Shown here piece after piece: positions 47,166 through 57,806 of a stretch of 64,000 nucleotides of DNA. Both the position numbers and the translations under genes were made by a program. The notes under the pieces are model-generated. The model made no database searches, was not told where the DNA came from, and saw only the letters and a program-made list of their open reading frames with translations. Origin of the DNA: Megascapheus bottae (taxonomy: Eukaryota > Chordata > Mammalia > Rodentia > Geomyidae); the NCBI GenBank assembly GCA_024803745.1, contig JANJXV010000002.1, positions 42,925,757-42,989,756 of the forward strand, read 5' to 3'. Within the stretch, counting starts at the first letter, position 1, and every line of letters begins with the position of its first letter.

Positions 47166-47275
47166 AATTTTGAGTGCTGTAGATGCTCTATGTCATTATT
47201 TGTGCTGTCAAATGTTGCCACTGTTCAAGGACCACATTGGAAAAGGAACAGAATGTACAAGTGTTCTTAGAAATT
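47166..47275. repeat. Diverged 110-bp repeat, copy 2
   Basis: It aligns with 46284-46396, about 880 bp upstream. Copy 2 has one extra base near the middle, so the two copies do not share a single reading frame. Confidence 0.6.
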
Positions 47276-47484
47276 ATCCTCCATCCTCATATGCAAGAGA
47301 GAATACTTTTCACCCAAAGTTTTCATTTCTTAATTCATTCACTTTTTCGTTTTATTGAAGCCAAGTAAGTCATTAGCCTGTCACCACTGGGAACTTTGTG
47401 CACTGATCTATTCTTCTTGGGTTCCAAATAATTTGGGGCCTTCCAAGAACCTATAGTTCTGATTGACTCCTGACACCAGTCTTA

Positions 47485-47615
47485 TAATAAGTGAAGAATC
47501 TATAGCCAAGCTATTCCTGGCTTTTTGGCCTCCAGAAACTGTGACATAATAAACGCATATATTAATTGGAGGTATTAAGTCTGTGGTCATTTGTTACACA
47601 GAATAGACAGCTAAT
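47485..47615 (+). mobile_element. MLT1 LTR 3' fragment
   Basis: ggcctccagaaactgtgaca, taataaacgcatatatta, then gtggtcatttgttacacaga and acagctaata is the 3' end of an MLT1-type LTR. Confidence 0.7.
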
Positions 47616-48074
47616 AGCGCTGGGCATTGCATCAGGGGTCTTTTTCCTTGGACAAATCTGTATGAAGTTAGTTATTTTACCTGATCTAGCATTAGAACTG
47701 GACCACCAAATGATGCTAGAATGCCAGAAAGCAATCTTATGACAGTTATCACACTATAATTCATTGTCAGTCCATGTTTTGAAGATATTTTAGATATAAT
47801 CATTTGTATGTATGTATGTATGTATGTATGTATGTATGTATGTGTGTATTGTTTGTGGTGGTGGTAAAACTGTGTTTAATGAAGGCATGAAACTTGGATG
47901 AGATTTTAGAATAACAGTTTATTTATAGACAAGTAACAGCCAGAATTCTGTTTATTAAAATCAAAGATGCAATTGCTAGATGGATAAATCTGAGAGACAG
48001 AATCCATGGATATTTTGAGATGGCAACCAATGGGCAGAAAATGGGCAATTGGATTTGACCATCCCTGCTGCTCT
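47616..48074. repeat. Unique sequence with a (TATG)n microsatellite
   Basis: The tract at 47805-47849 consists of about eleven GTAT units. The flanks show no gene or repeat. Confidence 0.8.
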
Positions 48075-48180
48075 GAGAAAAGGTTTTTGCTATGTTTGCC
48101 AATCTGGCTCACAATTCTTGATTCTCCTGCCTCAACTTCCCCATAGATTTCATTACTGATGTGAACCACCAAATCTGGTG
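48075..48180 (-). mobile_element. Diverged B1, minus strand
   Basis: tttgctatgtttgccaatct, then ctcctgcctcaacttcccca and gatgtgaaccaccaaatctg is a reversed B1 monomer. Confidence 0.6.
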
Positions 48181-48969
48181 GAAATCTAGTTTTAATACTG
48201 GTGGCTTGTATTCTAAACTCCCCAGCTATTGAGAGTTAATTTCCTCCTATGTGATCCAGATTCTGCCAATGTGTGCTTGTCTTTACCCCTGTCTACCGAC
48301 TATATCCAGAGACGACAAATAGGATGCCTAAAGCAACATAGGAAATAAATCCAATGTTTCTAATGCCTCGCTGACTGTTTTCTTTGAGATCACTGGAAAA
48401 AAGGATATAATTGATTTAACAAAATGCTTGGGGGATCCTAAAGTAGGAAGTGTTGAAAGTTCCAGTGAAGATAGAAAAGCAATACAAACGCAAACTGAGA
48501 TCAGACATACAGGCAGGAAATAGCCAGATGTGATTCAAATTGGAGAGAGCGAAGCCAAAATATCTGGGGAACAATAATCTGAAACAGATATTCTCCAAGA
48601 GAAGGCAGTCTGGAAAGCATAGTGCAGTGAGAAACCTGGGCAACTCTGTTATTAATGCTTGAGCAGTGATCCAAACTGGCCATGCTGGGTTTGGAAGTTG
48701 CAGTTGGAGAGAGTCCCCAGTAATTCTGTGAGTCTATGGATATGAAATCTGCTCTCCCAGTCCTTTCTGGCTGCAAATTCAGATGGATAGGAGAACCTAG
48801 GTGGAAAAGTAAATCTGATGTCCTGCTAAGGGAGAGAAGGGAGTATTCTGAAAAAGTTGATCCTGTCAGGGCAGGATGGTGGCCTTAGACAGCTGGAGTC
48901 CTGGAGCCACTTTTAAGAATTGACCAACTGCTTAGGTTATCCTAAGTGTATTTAAATGTTATTATGACC
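48181..48969. other. Unannotated sequence
   Basis: Minus-strand frames at 48416-48643 and 48501-48776 overlap in different frames and have no motif. No repeat recognised. Confidence 0.35.
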
Positions 48970-49108
48970 TAGCTAGTGGCTGGTGGTTTACATCTGTAAT
49001 CCTAACTCTTCAGAAGGCTTAAGATCTAAGGATAGTGGTTTGAAGTCAATCTGGGAAGGAAAGTCCATGAAAGTCTTATCTCCAGTTAACTACCAAAAAG
49101 GCAGAGGT

Positions 49109-49340
49109 AGCTGGGCACCAGTGGCTCACACCTGTTGTAATCCTAGCTACCCAGGAGGCTGAGATCTGAGGATTGTGGTTCAAAGCCAACCTGGACGCAA
49201 AAGTCTCTGAGATTCTTACCTCTATTTAACCATCAGAAAATGGGAAGTGATACTGTAACTCAAAGTGGCAGAACACGAGCCAAAGAGCTCAGGGACAGTG
49301 CCCAGGCCAGAGTTCAAGTCCTGAGACTGATTTTTTTAAA
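49109..49340 (+). mobile_element. Inner B1-like dimer SINE
   Basis: A complete copy from gctgggcaccagtggctcac to agagttcaagtcctgagact, inserted in the linker of the outer copy. Short target duplications (aaaaaggc and aaaaagcc) flank it. Confidence 0.85.
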
Positions 49341-49400
49341 AAGCCCAAGTTAGAGCTGTGTTTCAAATAATAGAGTACAAGCCTTGAGCATAAAAGCTTA

Positions 49401-49541
49401 GTGAAGTGGAGGGAAATGGGGAGAAAATACAGGAGGGAATAACACGTTTCGACAAGAAATGTACTCATTACCTTATGTAACTAACCTCTTTGAACATCTT
49501 TTACAATATAATAAAATTAAATTAAATTAAAAAAAGAAACA
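49401..49541 (+). mobile_element. Short 5'-truncated L1 inside the SINE
   Basis: About 140 bp of L1 3' end (tttcgacaagaaatgtactc, ttatgtaactaacctctt) with an ATTAAA-rich tail, inserted in the right half of the outer SINE. The bases ataaaagctta (49390-49400) recur as ataaaaaggctta (49542-49554). Confidence 0.75.
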
Positions 49542-49601
49542 ATAAAAAGGCTTAGGAACAGCACTCAGAACCTGAGTCCAAGCTCCAGTACAGACACAAA
49601 T

Positions 49602-49849
49602 ATATATAATGACCAGAATGTGCTATTACATATAAGATTGTGACCCATGAGCTTAAGAGAACGTGGTCCCTGTTATCAGGTTATTCTTCCTAAATGCTCT
49701 TAGCAATTAAAATACTGATATCAATGTTACAAAGATTACACACAATGAACTTCTGACCCAGTGAATTATAAAAATTGAAAATATCTGTGCCATTAGTGTA
49801 CATTTAAGACATTGAATGTCATCAAGCCTCCAGAAGTCCTATCTGTCCT
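49602..49849. other. Unannotated sequence
   Basis: No gene or clear repeat seen. Confidence 0.35.
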
Positions 49850-50010
49850 TGTCATGTCTTTCTGACCACTACACACTTCTGGCAAGGGTTATCACTTAGT
49901 TGCATTCTGATGGCTTTGCTTAGTTTGGAGCTTGACATGAACTGAATCATACAGTGAGAACTTCCTTCTCTTGTTGAAGTTTATGAACTTCATGTAGGTT
50001 GCAGGGAGGT
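49850..50010 (-). mobile_element. Old L1 fragment, minus strand
   Basis: ggagcttgacatgaactgaa, tcatacagtgagaact, then ttatgaacttcatgtaggtt follows a reversed L1M 3' region. Confidence 0.45.
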
Positions 50011-50059
50011 TACAGGTTTTTCATCTTCATTGTTGAATGAGGGACTATTATGTGAATTT

Positions 50060-50315
50060 ATTATTATCTTTAAGTTGTACAAAAGAGTTGCTATTTAACA
50101 AAGCAGTTTATAAACATTATGTATTTTGATCAAGCTCACCCCTTTCAACACTTCTCACCATCTTTCCCTATACTTTTCTTCACTCTTCTTAATTTTTAGG
50201 CTATACATTGAATTCTTGACTGCATTCCGTCCCTCTTCTCGTCTTCTTTCCCCTTCATTCCCACCCACCTCTTTCAGATACTCATTTCCTTGATTTTGCC
50301 TTTCTTGTTCTTTCT
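50060..50315 (-). mobile_element. L1 3' end, minus strand
   Basis: agttgtacaaaagagttgct, taaacattatgtattttgat, ttttaggctatacattgaat and tcttgactgcattccgtc match the copies at 42337 and 61115. Confidence 0.65.
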
Positions 50316-50954
50316 AATGTGGTGGTGTCCATAGGGTTGTTTCAATTTGAACCTAATATGAACACTGTTTTTTTTTTTTTTTACTTTCCGTGACTATACA
50401 CATTCACGTTAAAGATCTCTCTCTCTAAATCCCTCATTCACAGATGAACTTAAGATACTTTGAATTACTTTGTCTTCATTCCTTCTTGAGAAAGGTATTG
50501 GAAATGGCCAGTTGTAATTATTGACTGATAGTCTCAATTAAGGCACATGGAGAAATGTGCACACTCTGCTAGAAATATTACGATAGTACATGGAACATGT
50601 AATGCTTACAGGGGTGTGTTCAGAAACATTTATTGAAAACTCGAGATGTGTTTGCATTAGGCGGTGCTGAAGAATGAAGAGGTTTAGCATGCCATAATGG
50701 AGCAGGGGCGTCATAATAACCCCATGAGATGAAGAGCAGAAGGTCAGCACTAAGGATGTTACCAGGATTGCCTTGGGAAATTCCCAAATATCTTAGCATA
50801 GTTCCTCTTTGCTCTTTGACAGAAATAGTGGATAGTCTTTCCTCTTTGATAAAGACAGTATAACTTTATTACCTAGATTTGTATAATACAAAGACCTAAT
50901 TTTTTTGGTTTCCTTTAAGTATTGTTTGCCTTTATCAGACATTTATTTATTTAT
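50316..50954. other. Unannotated sequence
   Basis: No gene or clear repeat. It includes a T run at 50369-50383. Confidence 0.4.
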
Positions 50955-51171
50955 TTTTGTTGTTCGTGGGACTTGAACTCTAGGCCTGGGTGCTGTCCCT
51001 GAGCTCTTCAACTCATGGCTGCCACTCTACCCCATAAGCCACAGTGCCACTTCTGGTTTTCTGGTGATTAATTGGAGATAAGAGTCTAACAGACTTTTTA
51101 CTGCCTGGGCTGGCTTTGAATCATGACCTTCAGATCTCAGCCTCCTGAGTAGCTAGGCCACTGTGCCCGCC
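50955..51171 (-). mobile_element. B1-like dimer SINE, minus strand
   Basis: Tail, reversed right half (ctaccccataagccacagtg), linker attaattggagataagagtc and reversed B1 head (cagcctcctgagtagctagg) ending ccactgtgcccgcc. Confidence 0.92.
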
Positions 51172-51509
51172 TAGAAATTTATTTTTCAAAGAAGACACTT
51201 ATTTAGAAGGTACTTATTTAGAAAAGGAAACAGAAAGATAAACTATAATCAGATTTAATTTACATTCTTAAAAGAACCATTGAGTTCTAGTGCTAGCATT
51301 TCTCTTACAGCACATGTTTTCTTCAAGAAGACTGCATAAAGCATGATATATTATTTTAGAAACACATTTTGCATTAGAATGGCTATCTAGGGCATTATTG
51401 ATATCAGGAGCTAATATCATAATGGTAAATAAAAAACACTAAACTTCTTGTTTTGTTTGAATGGCTTTGTGATTTATTATTTTTAAGATAGATCCACTTT
51501 AATAACCAC
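51172..51509. other. Unannotated AT-rich sequence
   Basis: No gene or clear repeat seen. Confidence 0.35.
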
Positions 51510-51850
51510 CTTTCATAAAGTAACCGAAAGAAACGGATTAAATTGAACATCAACAACAAACAGGATTTATTGGAGGAAGACCCCTGTTCCAGGGAAGATC
51601 ACAGAGACCATGTGCTGTCTCTTTGGGATGATAGACCCCTCCAATTTTGGAATACTGCTCATTCCTTAGGACAATTACGATAGATAGGAGTAAGGTGGGG
51701 CTGAGGTAATCTAATGAGTTTAGTCAGTGTCATGGACTCTTTTCTTCAGAGGCAGGTCTGTTACCAGAAGAGAATCAGAGGAGGTGCTGGCAGACAAAAG
51801 CAAACAGCCACCAACTACAAGGTGATAACTGAAATCTTCAGCTCACTGAT
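51510..51850 (-). mobile_element. Possible ERV LTR 3' part, minus strand
   Basis: Read on the minus strand, an AATAAATCCTG signal follows gtgatcttccctggaacagg, with an upstream pyrimidine and purine composition like a retroviral U3/R. No paired LTR, primer-binding site or internal gene is seen. The family is not identified. Confidence 0.3.
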
Positions 51851-52114
51851 GGAAATGGTACAAGACTAAAAGGAAAAGTGGTCTGATAACAGTGATAATG
51901 TTAGTAAGTGTGTATAAGAAGCCCTGGACTAATAACGGGTCTGGAAGACATGGGAAAAGATTTTACTTAAGAGTATTTGTTCACCACAGCTATGCATTTT
52001 ATTCTACTAAAAATTGCTGTTTCCTGTAGGAAACTATCTTTATTACTGAGAATGTTCTTTCTCTTCCCTGTGAAAGAATTATTTATACAATGCATTTCCC
52101 AGTAACGGGGAATT

Positions 52115-52475
52115 TTCTAAAGCTGTACATGTTTGTGTCCCCAGTACAATTTAAAATGGTGAAAGTCCTAACCCCCCAGGTGGTGGTTTGTTCAGAAGTG
52201 GGGTTTTGGTAGGTGATTTAGTCTTGAGGACAGACTCCCCCATGAATGGGAGTAGGAACCTATAAAAGTAGGAGCCCCGTAATCTAGCCAGCCCCTTCTA
52301 CGATGTACATAAACAAGAAGGTGCCATCTATGAGTGAGGAAAAGGGCCTCATCTGACACTGAGTCTGACAGTCCCTTAATCTTGATCTTCTTAACCTCCA
52401 GAATGGTGACAAGAAAATTTATGTCCTTTATAAGCCACTCTTTGATGATATTTTGTTACAGCATCCTGAATGGAT
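52115..52475 (+). mobile_element. MLT1-type LTR
   Basis: gtttgtgtccccagtacaat, tgaaagtcctaacccccc, tgatttagtcttgaggacag, cttaacctccagaatggtga and gatgatattttgttacagca are MLT1 landmarks in order. Nearly full length, with no internal region. Confidence 0.75.
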
Positions 52476-52779
52476 TAGAGCACTCAGAGAGCAGCTATTA
52501 CATTCTAGGTGAACAGTAACATATGTCAGAAAGGAGAGTTGCATCCATGTACATAAACAAGGCGGTAGTTCTCCATGCTGTATTGTGCTTGGTGGATCCC
52601 AGTGCCTTTAGACTTTCAGTAAATTGTTTCTGGAGTTACATTTATATGACAGACATTGGTGGGAATGGAAATACTAGGGCTATGGGAGTATTTGTGCAAA
52701 CACTGATCTTGTCTTTGTGGGGCTTAAGATTTAATGGAAAAGACAGATGACAATAACTAAATATAGTGAGTTAAAAATT

Positions 52780-53113
52780 ACTGTCAGAAAGCATGACATC
52801 TACCCCCTTAATAAACTATTAACTGCATAGTGTTAGTGACTATCATCAGATCTCTAGAGCTTGCTCATCTTCCTCATCTGAAACATTATGCTTATTGATT
52901 AATAATTCCCCATATTACTCTTTCCCTAATTCCTGGTTAATACCCTTCCACTCTCTGGTCATGAATTACATTAGGTTTATTGCACATTATTCACAATAGC
53001 CTACATATAGATGGATAAAGAAGTTGTAGCTATGCCTAGCATGCATGAAGGTCCGGGTTCAATTCCTTGGTACCACATACATAGAAAAAAGCCGGAAGTG
53101 GTGCTGAGGCTCA
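52780..53113 (+). repeat. Perfect inverted repeat, left (donor) arm, 334 bp
   Basis: Every base is the reverse complement of 53714-54047, by my line-by-line comparison, with no mismatch or gap. The arm comprises unique sequence, a piece of old L1M, the 5' target duplication of a SINE and the first 81 bases of that SINE. Flanking sequence continues the SINE and its second duplication, so this arm is the original. Confidence 0.95.
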
Positions 53114-53189
53114 AGTGGTAGAGCTCTAGCCTTGAGAAAGTCCGAGGACAGTGCTCAGGCCCTGAGCTCAAGCCCAGGACTGGCAAAAA
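53033..53189 (+). mobile_element. 5'-truncated ID-like dimer SINE with 16-bp duplication
   Basis: It starts inside the left monomer (tgcctagcatgcatgaaggt), without the first promoter box, and continues to actggc and an A run. The perfect duplication aaagaagttgtagcta lies at 53017-53032 and 53190-53205, so it was inserted truncated. Its 5' half is also present in the right inverted arm. Confidence 0.92.
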
Positions 53190-53350
53190 AAAGAAGTTGT
53201 AGCTAGTACATGCAATGGAATATTGTTCAAGCCTTTTAAAAACAGAAACACTTTCATTTTTGGTACATGGATAAACCTTAAAAACATTATGCTAAGTGAA
53301 ATAGGTCAGTGGCAGAAACGCTATTACTTCATGACTCCACTTATATGAGG

Positions 53351-53449
53351 CATGTAGTAAATTTTTTAAACATTACAAAAAGTAACAATTTATGACTTTA
53401 ACTACAGGTGTTATGTAGTAATTTTCTAGACAATTACAAAAATTAACAA
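53351..53449. repeat. Diverged tandem duplication, 61-bp offset
   Basis: catgtagtaaattttttaaa with cattacaaaaagtaacaa at 53351-53388 recurs as tatgtagtaattttctagac with aattacaaaaattaacaa at 53412-53449. Confidence 0.75.
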
Positions 53450-53451
53450 AC

Positions 53452-53676
53452 TCTTCTTGTCGGTCATGTGGCTTGAAATCAGGACCTGTGTGTTCTTGGG
53501 CTCTTTTGCTTAAGGTCAGTAGACTACCACCTTAAGCCATAGCTCTATTTCTGCTTTCTGGTAGTTATTTAGAGATTAGAGTCTCATGGACTTTTTTTTT
53601 GCCTGTCTTTGAACTGTGATCCTTGGATTTCAGGCTCCTGAGGTAAGGTTCTAGGTGTGAGCCACCGGCTGGCAAG
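53452..53676 (-). mobile_element. B1-like dimer SINE, minus strand
   Basis: cttgtcggtcatgtggcttg, the reversed right half (ccaccttaagccatagctct), linker and a shortened reversed B1 head ending gtgtgagccaccggctggc. It lies in the spacer between the inverted arms. Confidence 0.88.
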
Positions 53677-53680
53677 AATT

Positions 53681-54192
53681 TTTTTGCCAGTCCTGGGGCT
53701 TTAACTTAGGACCTGAGCCTCAGCACCACTTCCGGCTTTTTTCTATGTATGTGGTACCAAGGAATTGAACCCGGACCTTCATGCATGCTAGGCATAGCTA
53801 CAACTTCTTTATCCATCTATATGTAGGCTATTGTGAATAATGTGCAATAAACCTAATGTAATTCATGACCAGAGAGTGGAAGGGTATTAACCAGGAATTA
53901 GGGAAAGAGTAATATGGGGAATTATTAATCAATAAGCATAATGTTTCAGATGAGGAAGATGAGCAAGCTCTAGAGATCTGATGATAGTCACTAACACTAT
54001 GCAGTTAATAGTTTATTAAGGGGGTAGATGTCATGCTTTCTGACAGTCTTTGGGATTTCTCAAGGCTAGTGCTCTACCACTTGAGCTATAGCACCATTTC
54101 TGGCTATTTTGTGTATGTGGTACAAGGAATTGAACCCAGGGCTTTGTGCATGCTAGGCAAGCACTCTCTCATTAGGCGATGTTCTTGGCTCC
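53681..54192 (-). mobile_element. ID-like dimer SINE carrying the copied inverted arm
   Basis: Its tail end (53681-53713: tttttttgccagtcctgggg, then ctttaacttagg) and its head (54048-54192: ctttgggatttctcaaggct, then ctctaccacttgagctatag to the reversed ID head) belong to one minus-strand SINE. The 334-bp arm replaces about ten bases of it, next to the gctca motif. Confidence 0.75.
53714..54047 (-). repeat. Perfect inverted repeat, right (copied) arm, 334 bp
   Basis: It is an exact reverse complement of 52780-53113. It carries one target duplication and a SINE cut short at gaggctca, with no second duplication, so it is a copy and not an independent insertion. Confidence 0.95.
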
Positions 54193-54627
54193 AAGACTTT
54201 TTAAGAGATAGAAAAAAACACCCTTAAGAAATGCCAACACCGAAGCTAATACCAATGAAGGTAGAAAATGCTTATGCATATGCATCTTTTTTCTTATCTT
54301 ATTTTCATAATACAGACTACTTTCTTATTTTTCTAATGCCCCCCATTATAAACCTATCCCCCACCATAGGTCTTTGAAGTTCTTCCTGTCAGGACACAAT
54401 CTAGACCTGAAGCCTTAATGTTAATTGCCCTCAATTAGAGCTGAGGAATGGTAACCACAGTTCGATTGTGATAGTTATCCCATCTCCCAGGGATCACAAG
54501 CTTTCAGTGATCACTTGTACCCTTTATATGTGCTAGAATCTCCTACATGGTGATTTTGTCCATCTTTTCTTCCTAACTGCAAGTCAGCCAAATGTTTGTC
54601 TTTTATCACTGTGTTATCACCTGACAG
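54193..54627. other. Unannotated sequence
   Basis: No gene or clear repeat seen. Confidence 0.4.
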
Positions 54628-54762
<135 letters not shown>

Positions 54763-55683
54763 ATTTGTGTACTATCATAAATGACTTCTCTGGCTTCCAG
54801 CACTTGCTTTATATTTTGTAAGTGATGTGAATAGAAGCTCCAGTTATGGAATTCTACATGTCTCTCTGCCATCCTGCCAGGTGTTGGGTCTGGGTGTGTG
54901 GGCCTGAGTGTTAAACCTGTTCCTCAAAGAAAACCACATCAGGTGTTTTATCCCTTTTGATGCTGTGGTGGGCTTGTTCATCCTGTGTGAACACAAACTT
55001 CAGAGAACTTGGTTCTTGGAATTCAGGAAGAAATAACACTTCGTAGAAACCCTGACAATGGGCTGTTCACAAACCTCCCTCAATTACACCCATCTTAGAG
55101 TTTTATAAAAAGTGTTTCAACGTTCTAAGAGGTTCTTTCACTTGTGCTGCTGAGGTATTTCCATAAAAGGCCCAAATGGAAAGGTCAAGGGAGATATTAT
55201 TTCAGTTATTTCATATTCTAGGCATGCATACACCAAATGTCTAATTCTGAGAGCCGTTCTTATTTTGTGCCACACACAATCTTTATGTGGCACCCATTGA
55301 TTAGGTAAGAAAGAGCCATACTTATTCTAGGAGTATATTTGACATTTAGGGGACTGGTGGTTTAAAAAATAGAGAAGTTTGTGATTACACAGAATGCCTT
55401 GCCCCAGTGTGAGTATGGCTGGCGTTTGGCTTGTGAATGTTCTCAAGTCTCAATGGGAATTCGGAGCCTTCAGTCTAGGAGTGATCCTGAATGAAGGAGA
55501 GCAAGGAGATCCTGATTCAGAGTAGTAAAGAACATAGCTGGCAGATTCTCTGACGAGAGAACGCTTTGGAAACTGATTTTAGGTTTTAATGGAGAATGCT
55601 TTCTAGGTTTGCAGGATATAAAGTTTATGAGCAATGAGTATAGAAAAAACACAAAGTTTTGTTTGGTTTCGTTGTGGGTTTAT
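54763..55683. other. Unannotated sequence
   Basis: No gene or clear repeat over about 900 bp. Confidence 0.4.
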
Positions 55684-55905
55684 TTATTTTTGCAGAGCTA
55701 AGGTTTGAGCTCTGAGTCCTACACTCACTTAGTTTTCTTGCTTAGCTGGCACTTTACCACTCGAGCTCTTTTTTTTTTTTTTTGGCGGGGGGGTGGCTGG
55801 TCAATTGGAGATGGAATCTCAAGGACTATTCTCATCAATGATCCTCTCATCTCAGCTTCCTGAGTAGCTTGAATTACAGGTATGATCCACCAGTGTACAA
55901 GGCTA
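55684..55905 (-). mobile_element. B1-like dimer SINE, minus strand, decayed
   Basis: The reversed right half (ggcactttaccactcgagct), an expanded T run with a G patch in the middle, linker gtcaattggagatggaatct and the reversed B1 head (cagcttcctgagtagcttga). Confidence 0.8.
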
Positions 55906-56149
55906 CAAGATGTATTTTTGAATGACTGCTTGACTAGGATTTTATAAAATGAGTGGAGTTATCTATCTGTAAGACTGAAATCAGGAGAATTCACTTTAGA
56001 AAACCTGTGCCCTTAGGATGCTGGATGAGAGGTTCCAGCCAGAAGTTAAGTATTTAGTTAAGCTTGTCATGGTGCCTGGCATGCTGAGAGTTGGAAGTGC
56101 TTTTGGTGGGCTGGGTGCGCTCATGATACTAATAGCTAATATTGAATTT
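55906..56149. other. Unannotated sequence
   Basis: Nothing recognised. Confidence 0.35.
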
Positions 56150-56335
56150 GCTGAATAATGACTTACATCATTTTATTTATGTAATAGATAATACTATGTA
56201 TCCATTTTATTACAAGCGCCAGTGAGTGACAGGCTAAATAACCTAAGCCAGGACACAAAGCCAGTAAAGATATAGCTAGCATTTGAACCTGCACATTGTG
56301 CCTTCATTAACCCCACTGGATCTGATTGCTAATTC
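56150..56335 (-). mobile_element. MIR, minus strand
   Basis: atgtatccattttattacaa, then aggctaaataacctaagcca, ggacacaaagccagtaaag and catttgaacctgcacattgt follow the reversed MIR. Confidence 0.7.
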
Positions 56336-57761
56336 GCCAGCCTTATTTTCTTGCTGAAGAATCCCACGGTACTTTGATAAGATTCCTCACACAAAAGGGA
56401 CCAACCTGAATAACAGATTCCCCCATCTCCAGCGTGAGTGTTTTTTATATTGCTGTGTCCCTTGGGTTATGTTTTAGCTTTTGGAGTAGCCTGAGTAGGG
56501 GGGATCTATCTATTCCTGGAAAAAAACATAGCTGGGCTATTTTTTCCTTTATTTATGGATTGTGATCACTGCCAGCAAGTTTCTCTGAGGAGTACATTTA
56601 AATATGCCACATTTGTATTGCTGTATGTGTACGCTGGGTGAACATTTATGATAAATCAAGTTTTTAGGTGCCCTGTGGGAAAAGTGCTGATAGAGAAATA
56701 CATTTGAAGGAAACTTTTCTCTTAGCAGTAGTTACTTGAAGAAACAGCCTCCATTTATCTTTCCAAGGCTTGTGTGCAATGAATACAGACCACCCAGAAT
56801 CATGGTTCTGCATATCAGAAGGGGAAAATGAAGTATATAAACTGCTCTCTGGGCTTCTGCTAACATCTGTGCTGGGTTATACTAGTTTCTTTCCTGTCCC
56901 CGCAGCTCTCATCCTTACCATTACCTGGCAAAAGGGACAAATGCAAACTTTCATATAATAAGTTTGCGACCTCATCCTAATTAAGGCCCCACTGCTAGGC
57001 AGGCTATCCTAGCCTTCCTGTGCTTAACACCTACACTATCCTTCCTCCCAGCACATTTAAACCATGGCCTTACAGACATGTTTTCTGATAGCAAATTAAA
57101 TTAGTCCCCATAGTGCTGTTTTATCACCATTTTTCCTAATTAAATGACATATTTTTCATTTTTAATTTATAATGATATACATATTTATATCACATCTGTT
57201 TAAATGCCTATCCTCCCATGAGACTCTGAACTTCAGAAGTTTGTGAAGCGCTGTTATCCCTAGGGTAAGTTGGTCCATTGATCAGTTTTCTGGATCAAAT
57301 AAAGACTTTTTTTTAAAATAATATTGACTTGTAGGTCTAAATGTCAGTCTTTTGGAGGTTGTATAGCAATTTAATACACTCATGTAAGTGTGCAGTGCTT
57401 CTTAATCAGTTACCTTTTCCATCATTCTCTACTAATCCTGTCTGTTCCCTCCCTCCAGACTCACTTCAAGTTTCCTACTTCTTGTATCTCATAGATGCAT
57501 TGAATATTCTTCCTATATTTGTCTTTGTTCCTTTTTTCCCATTCATCTACACCCTTCCCACTGGCCTGCCTCTTCAATCTCACTTCAACTTCCTGACATT
57601 AATTTTGTGTAACTATTGGCTAATTGTTTTTTTGTTCCAGGGAGAGCCAGTCTTACCCATATTGTCTATCATCTTTCACATGGCCCCACTTTTGCCAAAA
57701 TGTTCTTAAATGTCATCTGCAATATGGAATGTGAAACCAACCCCTACAATCTTATACTGTG
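56336..57761. other. Unannotated stretch
   Basis: A 122-codon plus-strand frame (57341-57709) is hydrophobic because the sequence is T- and C-rich. No motif or repeat is recognised. Confidence 0.4.
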
Positions 57762-57802
<41 letters not shown>

Positions 57803-57806
57803 CACA
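57762..57806. repeat. (CA)n microsatellite
   Basis: About 22 CA units with a single CG interruption. Confidence 0.97.

Larger units (their letters stand above)
48970..49600 (+). mobile_element. B1-like dimer SINE broken by a SINE and an L1
   Basis: The outer copy is in three pieces: B1 head and linker (48973-49108), the start of the right half (49341-49400: agagctgtgtttcaaataat and gtacaagccttgagcata), and its end (49551-49598: cacctgag-type segment aacctgagtccaagctccag). Two later insertions separate them. Confidence 0.75.
52985..53450 (+). mobile_element. Old L1M 3' fragment, interrupted by a SINE
   Basis: ttcacaatagcctacatata, gatggataaagaag on the left, then tgcaatggaatattgttcaa, atggataaaccttaaaaaca and cttcatgactccacttatat on the right are L1M 3' landmarks in sense. 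Confidence 0.7.

Noticed and set aside
47805..47849. CRISPR-like array
   Set aside because: It is a four-base microsatellite without spacers, in a mammalian genome.
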